From: Silvimonas amylolytica
Lineage (GTDB): Bacteria > Pseudomonadota > Gammaproteobacteria > Burkholderiales > Chitinibacteraceae
Assembly (NCBI RefSeq): GCF_014645555.1
Contig: NZ_BMLY01000002.1
Coordinates: 613,109 to 677,108, forward strand
Reading direction: 5' to 3'
DNA length: 64,000 bases
This document shows positions 18,865 through 29,200 of this stretch, in pieces (position 1 is the stretch's first letter; each line of letters begins with the position of its first letter). The notes under the pieces were generated by a model that was given only the letters and a program-made list of their open reading frames with translations, made no database searches and was not told where the DNA came from. A program made the translations under genes and the position numbers.

Positions 18865-20199
18865 ATGAAGACGGAATACCAGCCATTGTCTGCCGGCTTT
18901 GCAGACCTTTTGCTAGACGTTGTGTGCGCGGTAGATCGCACAGGACGTTTCGTTTACGTCAGCGCCGCGTGTGAACGCGTCTTTGGCTACACGCCGGAAG
19001 AAATGGTCGGGCGGGTGATGATCGACATGGTCGCCCCTGAAGATCGCCCCCGCACACTCGCTGAAGCGGGCGAAGTCATGAGCGGCAAAGACCGCGTTGG
19101 CTTTGAGAACCGCTACGTGCGCAAAGATGGCCGGCTGGTCCATGTGATGTGGTCAGCCCGCTGGTCAGAGTCTGATCAATTGCGCATTGCCGTGGCACGT
19201 GACGTGACGCGTCGCAAGCGGGCCGAAGCCATGCAGGCAGCCGTCTACGCGATCTCCGAAGCCGCCCAGGTGGCAGAGGATGCCCAGGCGCTCTACCGCA
19301 TGATATACCAGGTGGTGCGCCCGCTGATCAGCGCCGATAACTTTGCGCTGGCGCTGCGCGACGAACAGACGGGCTCGCTGGTTTACCCCTGGTACATGGA
19401 AGGCGCACGGCGGGTCATGGCGCCGCGACCACGGTCGCTTGGATTGGCGTTCAACCATGTGTTCAGCACGGGTGTTTCCCTGAGGCTGGATGACCCGTCC
19501 TGGTCGGCGCCCCTGGCGGCGGACATGGGAGAGACACCGCTGGCCTGGCTGGGCGTGCCACTGCATGGTAGCAAGGGTCTGTTGGGTGTATTGGCACTGA
19601 TGCGTACCGACGGCCAGACCTTCGATACCGAAGAACAGGAAGCACTCCAGTTTATCTCGACCCAGATCAGCATGGCGATTGAGCACAAGGAAATGCAGGT
19701 GCGGCTGCAGCGGCAAGCTCAGTACGACGACCTGACCGGCCTGCCCAATCGGGCATTGCTGGGCGATCGCCTTGACATGGCCATTGCCCGCGCCCAGCGG
19801 GATGGCCGCGCGTTGGCATTGCTTTATCTTGATCTGGACAAATTCAAGATGGTGAACGACCTGTGGGGGCACGCTGCAGGGGACGGTCTGTTGCAGGAAG
19901 TCGCACGCCGTTTGCAAAAATGCGTACGTCGGGCCGACACCGTGGCCCGGTTATCGGGCGATGAATTTGTGGTTTTGCTTGAGAATTTCGAGCCCCGCAA
20001 CATCAGTGAGACCGTCCATAAGCTGGCGACGGCAGTGAGCCAGCCGGTGATGATTGAAGGCCATGTCCACCCGCTACGCGTCAGCATTGGTGTGGCGCTT
20101 TACCCCGAACATGGGCTGGATGCACGTCAGCTACTCAAGCATGCAGACGGCGCCATGTATCAGTGCAAACGTAGCGGCGGTTGCGCAGTCGAAAGCTGA
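18865..20199 (+). CDS. PAS-GAF-GGDEF diguanylate cyclase
   Basis: The 444-residue soluble protein has PAS (about 10-118), GAF (about 130-275) and GGDEF (about 285-440) domains. The active-site motif is SGDEF at 364-368, with Ser for the first Gly. An RxxD inhibitory site (Arg355-Asp358) lies exactly five residues upstream, the usual distance. SGDEF variants can keep activity, so it is probably a cyclic-di-GMP synthase subject to product inhibition. The lack of transmembrane helices places sensing in the cytoplasm. It follows the orphan response regulator and may be its target (inference). Confidence 0.92.
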   Translation: MKTEYQPLSAGFADLLLDVVCAVDRTGRFVYVSAACERVFGYTPEEMVGRVMIDMVAPEDRPRTLAEAGEVMSGKDRVGFENRYVRKDGRLVHVMWSARWSESDQLRIAVARDVTRRKRAEAMQAAVYAISEAAQVAEDAQALYRMIYQVVRPLISADNFALALRDEQTGSLVYPWYMEGARRVMAPRPRSLGLAFNHVFSTGVSLRLDDPSWSAPLAADMGETPLAWLGVPLHGSKGLLGVLALMRTDGQTFDTEEQEALQFISTQISMAIEHKEMQVRLQRQAQYDDLTGLPNRALLGDRLDMAIARAQRDGRALALLYLDLDKFKMVNDLWGHAAGDGLLQEVARRLQKCVRRADTVARLSGDEFVVLLENFEPRNISETVHKLATAVSQPVMIEGHVHPLRVSIGVALYPEHGLDARQLLKHADGAMYQCKRSGGCAVES

Positions 20200-20205
20200 C
20201 TCTGA

Positions 20206-20796
20206 TCACTGCTGCCAGCTGCAACCGGTATCTGTCACCGCATCATGCAACAGTGCCAACGGGGCCAGCAGGCCAAGGTCCGCATGCGCGCTACCACATG
20301 ACCCACGCTGTGCCTTACCCATGGCTTGACTCAAGGCACTGGACGCGACCTGTTGTACTGGCTTGAGGCTGAGTTTGATGGCCGCATCAGGATCATTGTT
20401 GTCCGGATTGCCAATCTGCCTCGCGCCGCTGCGCAATGCTTCCATGTCCAGTTTTTGTATCGGCACCGAGGCCGCAGGTTCAGGTGCGTTTGGCCTGCTC
20501 ACGGGCGTATCCAGGGTGATCGCGGTTTTCGATGCGGGCGCGGCGGCCAGTCGTGTATTGGCTGGGTGTGCGGTTGATGGCGCTGCCGCAGGTGTTGGCA
20601 TCGCGGCTGCCTGGGTCGGCGCCGGTAAGGGAATCAGTGCTACCTGGGTCTCCCGTACCGGTATGCGCAGCCTGGCTGGCATACGCACGCCATATTGCAG
20701 TAACCATAAACACAAAATATTGATGAGGATCGCCGCTGAAAAAGCGGTGGCACGATTGCGACGAACGGAGGGTGACAGCGGGCGAGCAAGAACCAT
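20206..20796 (-). CDS. Conserved hypothetical membrane-anchored protein
   Basis: The 196-residue protein has an N-terminal membrane helix (AFSAAILINILCLWLLQ) after a short basic cytoplasmic stretch. An Ala-Pro-rich periplasmic linker (about 55-105) leads to a small C-terminal domain with MGKAQRGSCGSAHADLGLLA and a final CSWQQ. The layout is TonB-like without the TonB C-terminal domain. The C-terminal Cys pair may form a disulfide. I recall similar proteins in other Betaproteobacteria but no function. It is convergent with the GGDEF gene (six-base gap). Confidence 0.72.
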   Translation of the reverse strand: MVLARPLSPSVRRNRATAFSAAILINILCLWLLQYGVRMPARLRIPVRETQVALIPLPAPTQAAAMPTPAAAPSTAHPANTRLAAAPASKTAITLDTPVSRPNAPEPAASVPIQKLDMEALRSGARQIGNPDNNDPDAAIKLSLKPVQQVASSALSQAMGKAQRGSCGSAHADLGLLAPLALLHDAVTDTGCSWQQ

Positions 20797-20886
20797 GGTC
20801 CGGAGCGAAACGCATGCCTGTCTTTCAATAAATTGACGCTGATCGTATTGAGCATTGCGACTATTTGCAACTGGTCGCCCCTCGAT

Positions 20887-22035
20887 TCATTCGTCCCGAA
20901 TGAATTCAGCTCTTGGTCGGATCAACTGGCCGGTGGCGCGTTGTTCCAGCGCGTGTGCAATCCAGCCTGCGCAACGGCCCATGGCAAACAGCCGTAGCGC
21001 GTGATCCAGCGGCAATGCCAGGCTCCGGACGAGGCTGACCAGCGCGAGGTCCAGAGACGGTAGATCATCCAGCTGCGCTTGTAGTTGATCAACCAATTGC
21101 GCAAAAGGTGGATCAGATGTGATCCGGGCCAGCAAGTATCGCGCGCGCGGGTCACCATCCGGGTAAAGCGGATGCCCCAAGAGCCCGGCCGGGAGCACAT
21201 GCCCCTGCGCCAGGTATTGTCCAAGCGGATCAGCACCGAGCATGTTCAATATCGTGGTGACGGTCTCTCCTGCGGCCAGTGTCAACCCGCCGTGTCGCGG
21301 TCCGCTCAGGGTCGCCAGCCCGGCTTGTAAACAGGCGGCCAGACTGGCCCCTGTGGAAGCCGCCACACGGACTGCAAAGGTCGACGCATTCAACTCATGA
21401 TCAGCGCACAACACCAGGGCCTGACGCAGCAATTCAGCGTGCGCGGGTCTGCGCCAGCCTTGAGCCAGCGCGACATGAAAAGGCAGACCGCTACACCCGC
21501 TCAGGGCGTGACAGAGTGTGTGCATCAATTGGATTGCTTCGGCGTGTTGCTGCACAAGTGGCGCACTGTGCGTGGCAGAAACCGGCGCCAGCGCCAAGGC
21601 CACGATGGCGCGCTGCAGTGTTGGCAATCCTGTAGGCAAGCGCGGGCATGGCGATGTTCTGGACCAGTCCAGGGCAGGGGTATCCCAGAGCAGGGTAGCG
21701 GTGTCTTCCAGCGAGGCATGCGTGGCCAGGGTGAGCGCATCCTGGCCCCGATACTGCAAGTGCTGGTGCTCGATGCGGGTGATTGCGGTTTGAAGCACTG
21801 GCAAACCCCAGTCGAGTACATGCCGGGCGGCCTCACGCGGGCGCCGCTGGCGCTGTTTGCGGGCCAGATAAGCCTTGATGTCTCCCTCTACATACCAGCG
21901 TGCGCGCGGATCATCTGCCGGGCCCGCATTGCGGATCAAACCCCGGCTGACATAAGCGTAAAGCGTGGTCAGGCTCACGCCCAGCATGCGTGCAGCGGTG
22001 TTGGCATCCACGTGCCCTGATGGCGTTGCTGGCAT
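20887..22035 (-). CDS. Citrate-synthase-family protein with N-terminal helix-turn-helix
   Basis: The 382-residue protein starts with a MerR/excisionase-like DNA-binding motif (VDANTAARMLGVSLTTLYAYVSRG, about 9-32) that continues into a basic KRQRRPRE linker. The rest is a citrate synthase fold. Catalytic candidates are kept: DHELNAST (His), GHPLYPDGDPRA (His) and PSLDLALV (Asp). Thus it may be an enzyme, a ligand-responsive regulator or both. The ATG has no visible ribosome site. It is divergent from a second citrate synthase homologue across an 89-base A+T-rich region with a perfect inverted repeat. Confidence 0.85.
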   Translation of the reverse strand: MPATPSGHVDANTAARMLGVSLTTLYAYVSRGLIRNAGPADDPRARWYVEGDIKAYLARKQRQRRPREAARHVLDWGLPVLQTAITRIEHQHLQYRGQDALTLATHASLEDTATLLWDTPALDWSRTSPCPRLPTGLPTLQRAIVALALAPVSATHSAPLVQQHAEAIQLMHTLCHALSGCSGLPFHVALAQGWRRPAHAELLRQALVLCADHELNASTFAVRVAASTGASLAACLQAGLATLSGPRHGGLTLAAGETVTTILNMLGADPLGQYLAQGHVLPAGLLGHPLYPDGDPRARYLLARITSDPPFAQLVDQLQAQLDDLPSLDLALVSLVRSLALPLDHALRLFAMGRCAGWIAHALEQRATGQLIRPRAEFIRDE

Positions 22036-22042
22036 TAAATAG

Positions 22043-22078
22043 ATTGATTTAGTGATTCAATATTTTTATTAAATCAAT
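22043..22078. promoter_or_regulatory. Perfect inverted repeat between divergent citrate-synthase genes
   Basis: ATTGATTTA at 22043-22051 and TAAATCAAT at 22070-22078 form a perfect nine-base inverted repeat with an 18-base spacer, so the arm centres lie 27 bases apart. The 89-base gap is strikingly A+T-rich compared with its surroundings. It is a plausible operator for the HTH-citrate-synthase protein encoded next to it (inference). Confidence 0.5.
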
Positions 22079-22124
22079 GTATTGATAGTCTGTCCATCTC
22101 TGTCCCAACCCATGGAGAAACAAG

Positions 22125-23192
22125 ATGACGACCGGACTGGATGGTGTGATTGCAGCCCAAACGCGGTTGAGCCATGTCGATGGCGAAGCTGGGCGGTTGA
22201 TCCTTTGCGGATATGAACTGGAACAACTGGCTGGGCACTGGACTTATGAAGAGGTGGTTGCTTTGCTGTGGCAAGACCTCGTGCCGCATCCGGCCGATTT
22301 GCGCCAGGCGCTGGGCTCGGGAAGAACACAGGCATGGCAGCGGTTTAGCCCGTTGTTGCCGTGTCTGGATGGCATGAGCGCCATGGAAGGGATGCGCTTT
22401 TTACTCGCCGCCATGCCTGATGAGCCGGTCGATGCGACGTTGCTGCTGGCCGCTGCGGGGGTCGCAATGGCGACTGCAATGCGCAGGGCTGCGGGAGAAA
22501 TGGCCATCGCGCCAGAGATCCACCTGGGTCATGCCGCAGACATGTTGCGCATGTTGCGTGGCCGCGCGGGGGATATCGCGGAAATCCGTGCGTTCGAAAC
22601 CTATCTGGTTGCCGCCGTTGATCATGGTCTCAATGCGTCGACCTTCACCGCGCGTGTGGTGGCTTCCACGGAAGCAGGGCTGGCCTCTGCGGTGATCGCG
22701 GCATTGGGTGCGCTCAAAGGCCCGTTGCACGGTGGTGCACCTGGACCGGTGCTCGATATGCTGGATGCCATTGGCAGCGCGGACCGGGCCGATGTCTGGG
22801 TCGAGACGGCCATTGCCCGTGGCGAACGCCTGATGGGTTTCGGTCATCGCATCTATCGGGTACGAGATCCGCGTGCTGACGTACTCAAAGCCGCCGTGAA
22901 CGTCCTCCGTGGCCGCAGCAACCGGATTGCGTTGGCAGAAGTCGTGGAACAGGCCGGACTGAAAGCACTGGCCCGCCATAAACCAGGTCGCCGACTCGAC
23001 ATCAATACCGAGTTTTACACCGCGCTCTTGCTGGAGGCGCTGGATGTGCCACGTGCCGGATTCACACCGGTGTTCGCATCAGCCCGCACGGCCGGCTGGA
23101 TTGCGCACGCCTGCGAACAACAACAGACCGGACGTCTGTTGCGGCCGGCATCGCAGTATGTGGGGCCATGGCCCGAGCCGCACCTGGCCTGA
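22125..23192 (+). CDS. Citrate synthase/methylcitrate synthase family protein
   Basis: The 355-residue protein has the two catalytic His regions of the family, HGLNASTFTARVVAST and GFGHRIYRVRDPRA. The segment that normally carries the catalytic Asp reads INTEFYTALL, with Glu in place of Asp. It is shorter than the approximately 430 residues of Gram-negative type II citrate synthase and resembles the short type I/methylcitrate group. It would condense an acyl-CoA with oxaloacetate, though the Glu could change rate or specificity. GGAG sits seven bases before the ATG. A bidirectional terminator separates it from pilL. Confidence 0.88.
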   Translation: MTTGLDGVIAAQTRLSHVDGEAGRLILCGYELEQLAGHWTYEEVVALLWQDLVPHPADLRQALGSGRTQAWQRFSPLLPCLDGMSAMEGMRFLLAAMPDEPVDATLLLAAAGVAMATAMRRAAGEMAIAPEIHLGHAADMLRMLRGRAGDIAEIRAFETYLVAAVDHGLNASTFTARVVASTEAGLASAVIAALGALKGPLHGGAPGPVLDMLDAIGSADRADVWVETAIARGERLMGFGHRIYRVRDPRADVLKAAVNVLRGRSNRIALAEVVEQAGLKALARHKPGRRLDINTEFYTALLLEALDVPRAGFTPVFASARTAGWIAHACEQQQTGRLLRPASQYVGPWPEPHLA

Positions 23193-23223
23193 GGCCAGTC
23201 CAAGGTAAACACCGAAAACAAAA

Positions 23224-23245
23224 CCCCGCCTTGGCGGGGTTTTGT
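23224..23245 (+). terminator. Bidirectional terminator between citrate synthase and pilL
   Basis: CCCCGCC and GGCGGGG form a perfect stem flanked by A-rich sequence on the left and TTTTG on the right. It can therefore serve both the rightward citrate synthase gene and the leftward pil operon. Confidence 0.88.
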
Positions 23246-23262
23246 TTTGAGCGCAGAGGCGC

Positions 23263-26200
23263 TTATTGGGTGATGAAGCTACGGATATGCCCCATCAGTT
23301 CGTCTTCCTGGAATGGCTTGCCCAGGAATACGTTGACGCCCAGTTCGAACGCATAGTTGCGATGCTTTTCCGCAGTGCGGGAGGTAATCATGATGATCGG
23401 GATATGGCGGGTGTCATCGTTGGCGCGCACGTTCCGGGTAAATTCGAACCCATCCATACGTGGCATTTCAATGTCGACCAGCATCACCGCCGGTTTCAGA
23501 TCCACCAGTTGCTGCAGGGCATCCACGCCATCCTTGGCGGTCTGCACCTGGAAGCCTTCACGGGCCAGCAAGCGGCTGGTGATCTTGCGCACGGTCAGTG
23601 AGTCATCCACCACCATGACCACCGGTGTGGTTTGCAGTTGGGCCGGTGCGCTCGATTGCACGGTCACTTCTTTTTGCACCGTGGCCACTTCACCATGCGC
23701 CAACAGCGCCAGCGGGTTCATGATCAGCACGATTTCGCCGTTACCCAGCACCGTAGAGCCGGCTACGCCAGGAATCCGTGCCAGTTGCGGGCCAATGGCC
23801 TTCACCACCACTTCCTGGTTCTTGACCAGTTCGTCAATGTGCAACGCCATGCGGTTCGCACCGGAGCGCAGCAACAGCACGGTGGAGAAGCGCTTGGTTT
23901 CCGGCATCACTTCCGCATCGCCCAACAAGCGCGGGAAGTAGGAGAACGGATAACGCGTACCCAGCCATTCCTGTGCCTGGTTCTCGTACAGTTGCGCCAG
24001 CGCATCCTGTTTGAGTTCCTGTACCTGTTCGATCATCACCGACGGGATGGCATACAGGCGCTCGCTGGACTTCACCAGCAGCACTTGCGTGACCGCCAGG
24101 GTCAGCGGCAGGTGGATGGTAAAGCTGGTGCCCTGGCCCAGCACGCTATCGACATCAATGCGGCCGCCCAGGTTACCGATTTCGTTCTTCACCACGTCCA
24201 TGCCGATCCCGCGACCGGAAATCTGCGTCACAGCCGATGCGGTCGAGAAGCCCGGTTCGAAGATCACCTGCATCAGATCGCGGTCAGCCACGTCCTGGCC
24301 AGCCTCAATCAGCCCGCGTTCCAGCGCCTTGGCGCGGATGCGGTCCATATTCAGGCCCTTGCCGTCGTCCTTGAGCATGACGACCAGTTCGTTGCCTTCC
24401 TGGCGGACTTCCACCTGGACTTCACCGAACTCGCTCTTGCCGGTGGCTTCACGCTCGGCCGGGGTCTCCAGACCATGGTCGATCGCGTTACGCAACATAT
24501 GCTCGAACGGCGAGATCATCTTTTCCAGCACGCCGCGGTCAATTTCCACGCGGCCGCCGCGCAATTCCAGGTTGACCTTTTTGCCCACTTCCTTACCCGT
24601 CTGGCGAGTCAGGCGGTACAAACGGTCAGAGATACTGGCAAACGGCACCATGCGCACGCGCATCAGGCTCTGTTGCAGCTCTTTGGTCATGCGGGCCTGC
24701 GCGGTCAGCGCAGCGGCGGATTCATCTACGTTTTTCAGCAAGTTGTGCTGAATGGTGGCCACGTCGTTCACGCTTTCGGCAATGAAACGGGTGACTTCCT
24801 GCAGACGGGTAAAGCGGTCGAACTCCAGCGGGTCAAACGTTTGTGCCGCTTCCTGGAATTCACGCGTACGCGCTTGCATTTGCGATTCAGCCTGGATTTC
24901 CAGCTCGCGCATTTGCGTACGCAGACGCGTCACGTTTTCGGTCAGATCCAGCAAAGAGCTCTTGAGTGCCAGCATTTCAGATTCAATGCGGGAACGGGCA
25001 ATCGACACTTCACCGGCCTGGTTCACCAGGTCATCCACCAGTTCGGAACGGACCCGGATCGTCGTCTTGCCTTCGGCGTCCGGCGCGGCGGCCAGCAGCG
25101 GTTGGGCCGGGCCGCGCACTTGAGTGGCAGCGACGGCTTGCGCAGTCTGGCCCACCACATCGGCAGCTTTCGGTGTACGGCCAGCCAACTCATCGAACAA
25201 GAGGTTGATCAGGTCATAGTCGGATTCGAGTTCATCGATCAGCGGACCAGACACGGTCGTGCCTGCGGCCAGCAGGCGCGATTCCATGCGGTGGGTGGCT
25301 TCACCCATACGCATTGCACCCGACATCCGTGCGCTACCCTTCAGGGTATGCAGAATGCGTTTGAGGCGGTCGGCTTCGGCCATGTCGCCATCACGCAGGG
25401 CACGTAGCGCGCCACCCACTTGTGGCAGCAGTTCGTCGCCTTCTTCCACGAAGACCGGCAGCAACTGATCGTCGATTTCGTCGTTCAGCGTCTGGTCCAG
25501 CTCGGTTTTGCGGTCAGTCAGACTGACGCCGGCAGCCAGCGCTGCAGGCAGTGACTCTTCGGCAGCCATGGCCAGCGGCTGGACTACGTGGCCCAGTTCG
25601 GGCGGCAGTTCAATCGGCTCGGCCCCAGCAGGCTCTGCGTCGAAGGTGATCGGCGCTTCAATGGCCTCTAGCGGTTCAGCTTCAAGCGGCGTGGCATCAA
25701 TCAGTTCATCTGCCGGCTCGGCCTGATGTTCTTCCTCCGGCAACGCCAATGCGGTCAGCTCATCGCCGGCGACCACATCGTGCTCGCCGCCTGCCTGCGT
25801 GGCCAGCAATGCTTCATGCACGGTGACCAGTGCTTCATGTGCAGTGACCAGGGCATCGTGTGTGTCGTTTGCATCGGCCAACGGCTCTACTGCTGCGGCG
25901 GGTGCCAGTTCGACGACTGTGGTGTGCGGTTCAATGGCGGCTTGTTCTTCAGCCGGCGCATCGACTTCAATCGGCAATGCTTCTGGCGGGACATCCAGAT
26001 CCAGCGACAGATCGGCTTCACCCAGGAGTGCTTCCAGATCGTGCGCGGTGGTCTCGTGTTCCGGGTCCAAGGCGGCTTCGGCAGCCAGCGGCGGTTCTTC
26101 GTCCAGTGTCAGGCCATCGACCGACAATTCACCCAGGTCAAACGCCAGATCATCTTCGTGAGCTACAGCAACGGTTTCATGGGGTGCAACCGGCTCGCCG

Positions 26201-29200
26201 TGTTCGTCCAGATGGGTGCCATCAAGCAGGGCCAGTGCGGCCAGCTCGTCCGCTGACGGCTCGGTCAGTTCGAACTCGTCAAGATTGATTTCATCGCCTG
26301 CCGGTGTGGCGGCAACGTGTTCTTCTACTTCAGCGATCTGTTCATGCGCGGCGGCGACGCTCAGCGGTTCTTCATCCAGCTCGATACTATCGAGCGAGAT
26401 ATCGTCCAGCACCAGTTCATCGTGCGCAGCGGGGACGGGCTCTGCGGCAATCTCATCCAGTGCAATCGACAAAGCCTGTTCATTGCGTTCTGCCAGTGCG
26501 GCGATCTCTGCAACGCCATGGCCTGGATCACGCTGCGCGAAGATATCGCCCAACATGTGTTCCAGACGATCCACCGCGTGGATCAGCGGCTCAACCGGCG
26601 GCTCGGCCGATCGTTGTACCGATTGCTCCAGCGCGTAGGCCAGATCGCCCAGTGGCGCAAAGCCGGCTGTCGCACCAATGCCGCCCAGCGTGTGGGCAGA
26701 CAACAGGAAAGAAGGTGCCAGCGGGGCGTTATTTTGCAGGGCGGTGCGGCCTTGCAGCAGCGCTTGCAGGTGACGCCCGGCTTCGTCGCAGAAAATGCCG
26801 AACAGCGTGGTGGATACCGCCACCTGCCCAATCTGGATTTCATCCGACGGCGCCGGGGTATCGACAACCAGTTCGGTGTCGGCCAGGTCGTCGGCCAGCT
26901 CAATGGCTGGCGTATCAAATGGCGCTTCTTCCGCAAGCTCAACGGAGGGGGCGGCAATGTCTTCGTGTTCGTGCGGGGCGTCAAACAGCGGCGGCAATTC
27001 GGCCGGCGCATCGGCAGGCTGGAACGCAACAGGCTCTGGCACCGGCGCCGCCACGGGCGGAGTCGTCAGCACATTGCCTTGTTCCAGTTGCTGTTTGAGT
27101 ACCTCGGCTTGGGCCGCAAGGTCAGACGAGTCGACCTGTGCACCACCCGTTTCCGACAGTTGCGCCACCCAGGCCCGGAAAGAATGGTGAGCGTCATCAA
27201 TCAGTTGCAACAGCGCAGGCGTTGCCGGGTGCTCAGCTTGCAGCCACTTGTTCAGCAGTTGTTCCACGACCCAGGCAGCTTCGCCCAGGTTGAACAGACC
27301 CACCATGCGGCCGCTACCCTTCAGGGTGTGGAAGCCACGGCGGATCACGGTCATGGATTCACGATCATGCGGCGCGTGGCGCGATACCTCGAGTTGTGCG
27401 GCAATGTTCGCCAGCACTTCGGCCGCTTCTTCCAGATAGACTTCCAGCAGTTCGGCGTCGACGGCTTCTTCAGAGGACGGCAACGGACGGCTGGTTTCGG
27501 GCTCGACAATCTCGATATGCTCGGACTCGATGACCGGGGATTCGCCAATCGGCGGCTCGGCTTCCAGCGCGGCAATGACGTCGGGCTCAGCCACTTCAAC
27601 CGGGGCGACTTCACCCGTCAGGCGGGTCAGCATCGGGCGCAATGCGGCACTGTCGTCACGGCCTTGTTCCAGGCCATCTACATAGAAACCGATGGTGGAG
27701 AACGCTTCGGCCAGTTCTTCCAGTTCAGCCGCTTCAGGATCGGCTTCCGAGGCAGCCAGTTGCCGTACGCGTTCATGCGCGGCCAGCAGCAGGGCGACGG
27801 CGTCCTGACTATCCAGCATCATCAAGGCGCCTTGCACCTGGTAGATGGTTTGATCCAGACCACCCAGTGCAGCGCGTTGCGACGGATCACGGAAGAACGC
27901 ATCCAGCGTGTCTTCAATGCCGCGCAGATTGCTGCGCATTTCTTGCGCAAGTTGCGCAACCAGCAGTTTTTCCTGGGCTTCGCGGCTGACCGCGTCCAGT
28001 TGCGGCAAGTCGATTTCTGCGGCCATGGCCGGGTTGGCCAGGCGTTGTAGCATGGCTTGGACTTGCGCAGGGAAGTCATCGGCTTGTTGCGGGTAAACGG
28101 CCAGTGCATTGTCAGCCAGCAACATGGCGGTGGCCAGTTCCAGGGCCTCTGGTTCGCTGATGCCACGACCCGCGCAGCGCTCGAACACGCCCGAAACGCC
28201 TTCCCACAACGTGTTCAGGCCAGGAATTTCCAGCACTTCACAGTGGTGTGAGAGACGCGTGATTTCAGCGGCCAGTTGCGGCAGGCGATCTTGCTGGCCG
28301 GCTGCGACGCGGCTCCACAAATCTTTGGCAGCGGCCAGTTCTTCACGCAGTTGGCGTGCAGTCTGGGCGCGGGCCTGGGCTTGCGGTGACAGCGTTTGGG
28401 CACCGGCATCAGCCAGCATGCCTTCCAGTTCGAACGCGGCCTTGAGTTTTTGGGCCAGCGTGCTCTGGCTTTGATCGTGCGCCAGAATGTACAAGAGGTC
28501 GCGGAACAGACGCTCTGCCACACGGGTCGAGCCATCAGCCAGTCGACGCAGCTGCAGATTCAGGCGCATCAGCAAATGACGCGGGTCCAGATCGGTCTGG
28601 GCCTTGTTGGTCGGCAGTGCGTCAACGACTGCCGCGGCGCTCCACCAGAAGGCGCGCGGCAGCATGATGGTCTGGGCACTGGCCAGTTCCGTCAGGCTCT
28701 TGGCCATGGCGGCGGCACCACCTGCATCACGCGAGCGCAGCCAGCGCAGCAGGCCGGATTCAAAACGGGTACGTTGCTGACGCACCCACGGCGCCATGTC
28801 GGCATCCGGGACAGTGTGCGTCGGCAGTTCAGCCGGGACCACCAACTGGCCCAACTGAGGGAAAAAGAGTTCAGCGCCACTGATGGTCTGACCGCGCAAG
28901 GCGGCGACTTTCACCAGCGGGTCACGCAGTACCAGCGGCACGTTCGGTGAGCCGGCCGCAATGCGTTCCAGGTAAGCGATGGCATCTTTGGTCACGGCAA
29001 TCGCCGCATCGAGCGCATGATTACCGGTTTCTTCGCGGGCAACGCTGGCTACGAGGTGTTCGGCCTCTTCGCAATAACGGGCGAGGCCTTGCAATTCAAC
29101 CATCTGCAGGGCGCCAACGGCCTGGTGCAAATGGGTCTGCGCATGCTTGAGCAGGGCAGCATCGGGCGTGGTGCCAAACTGCTTGAGCGCCTCGGCCGCG

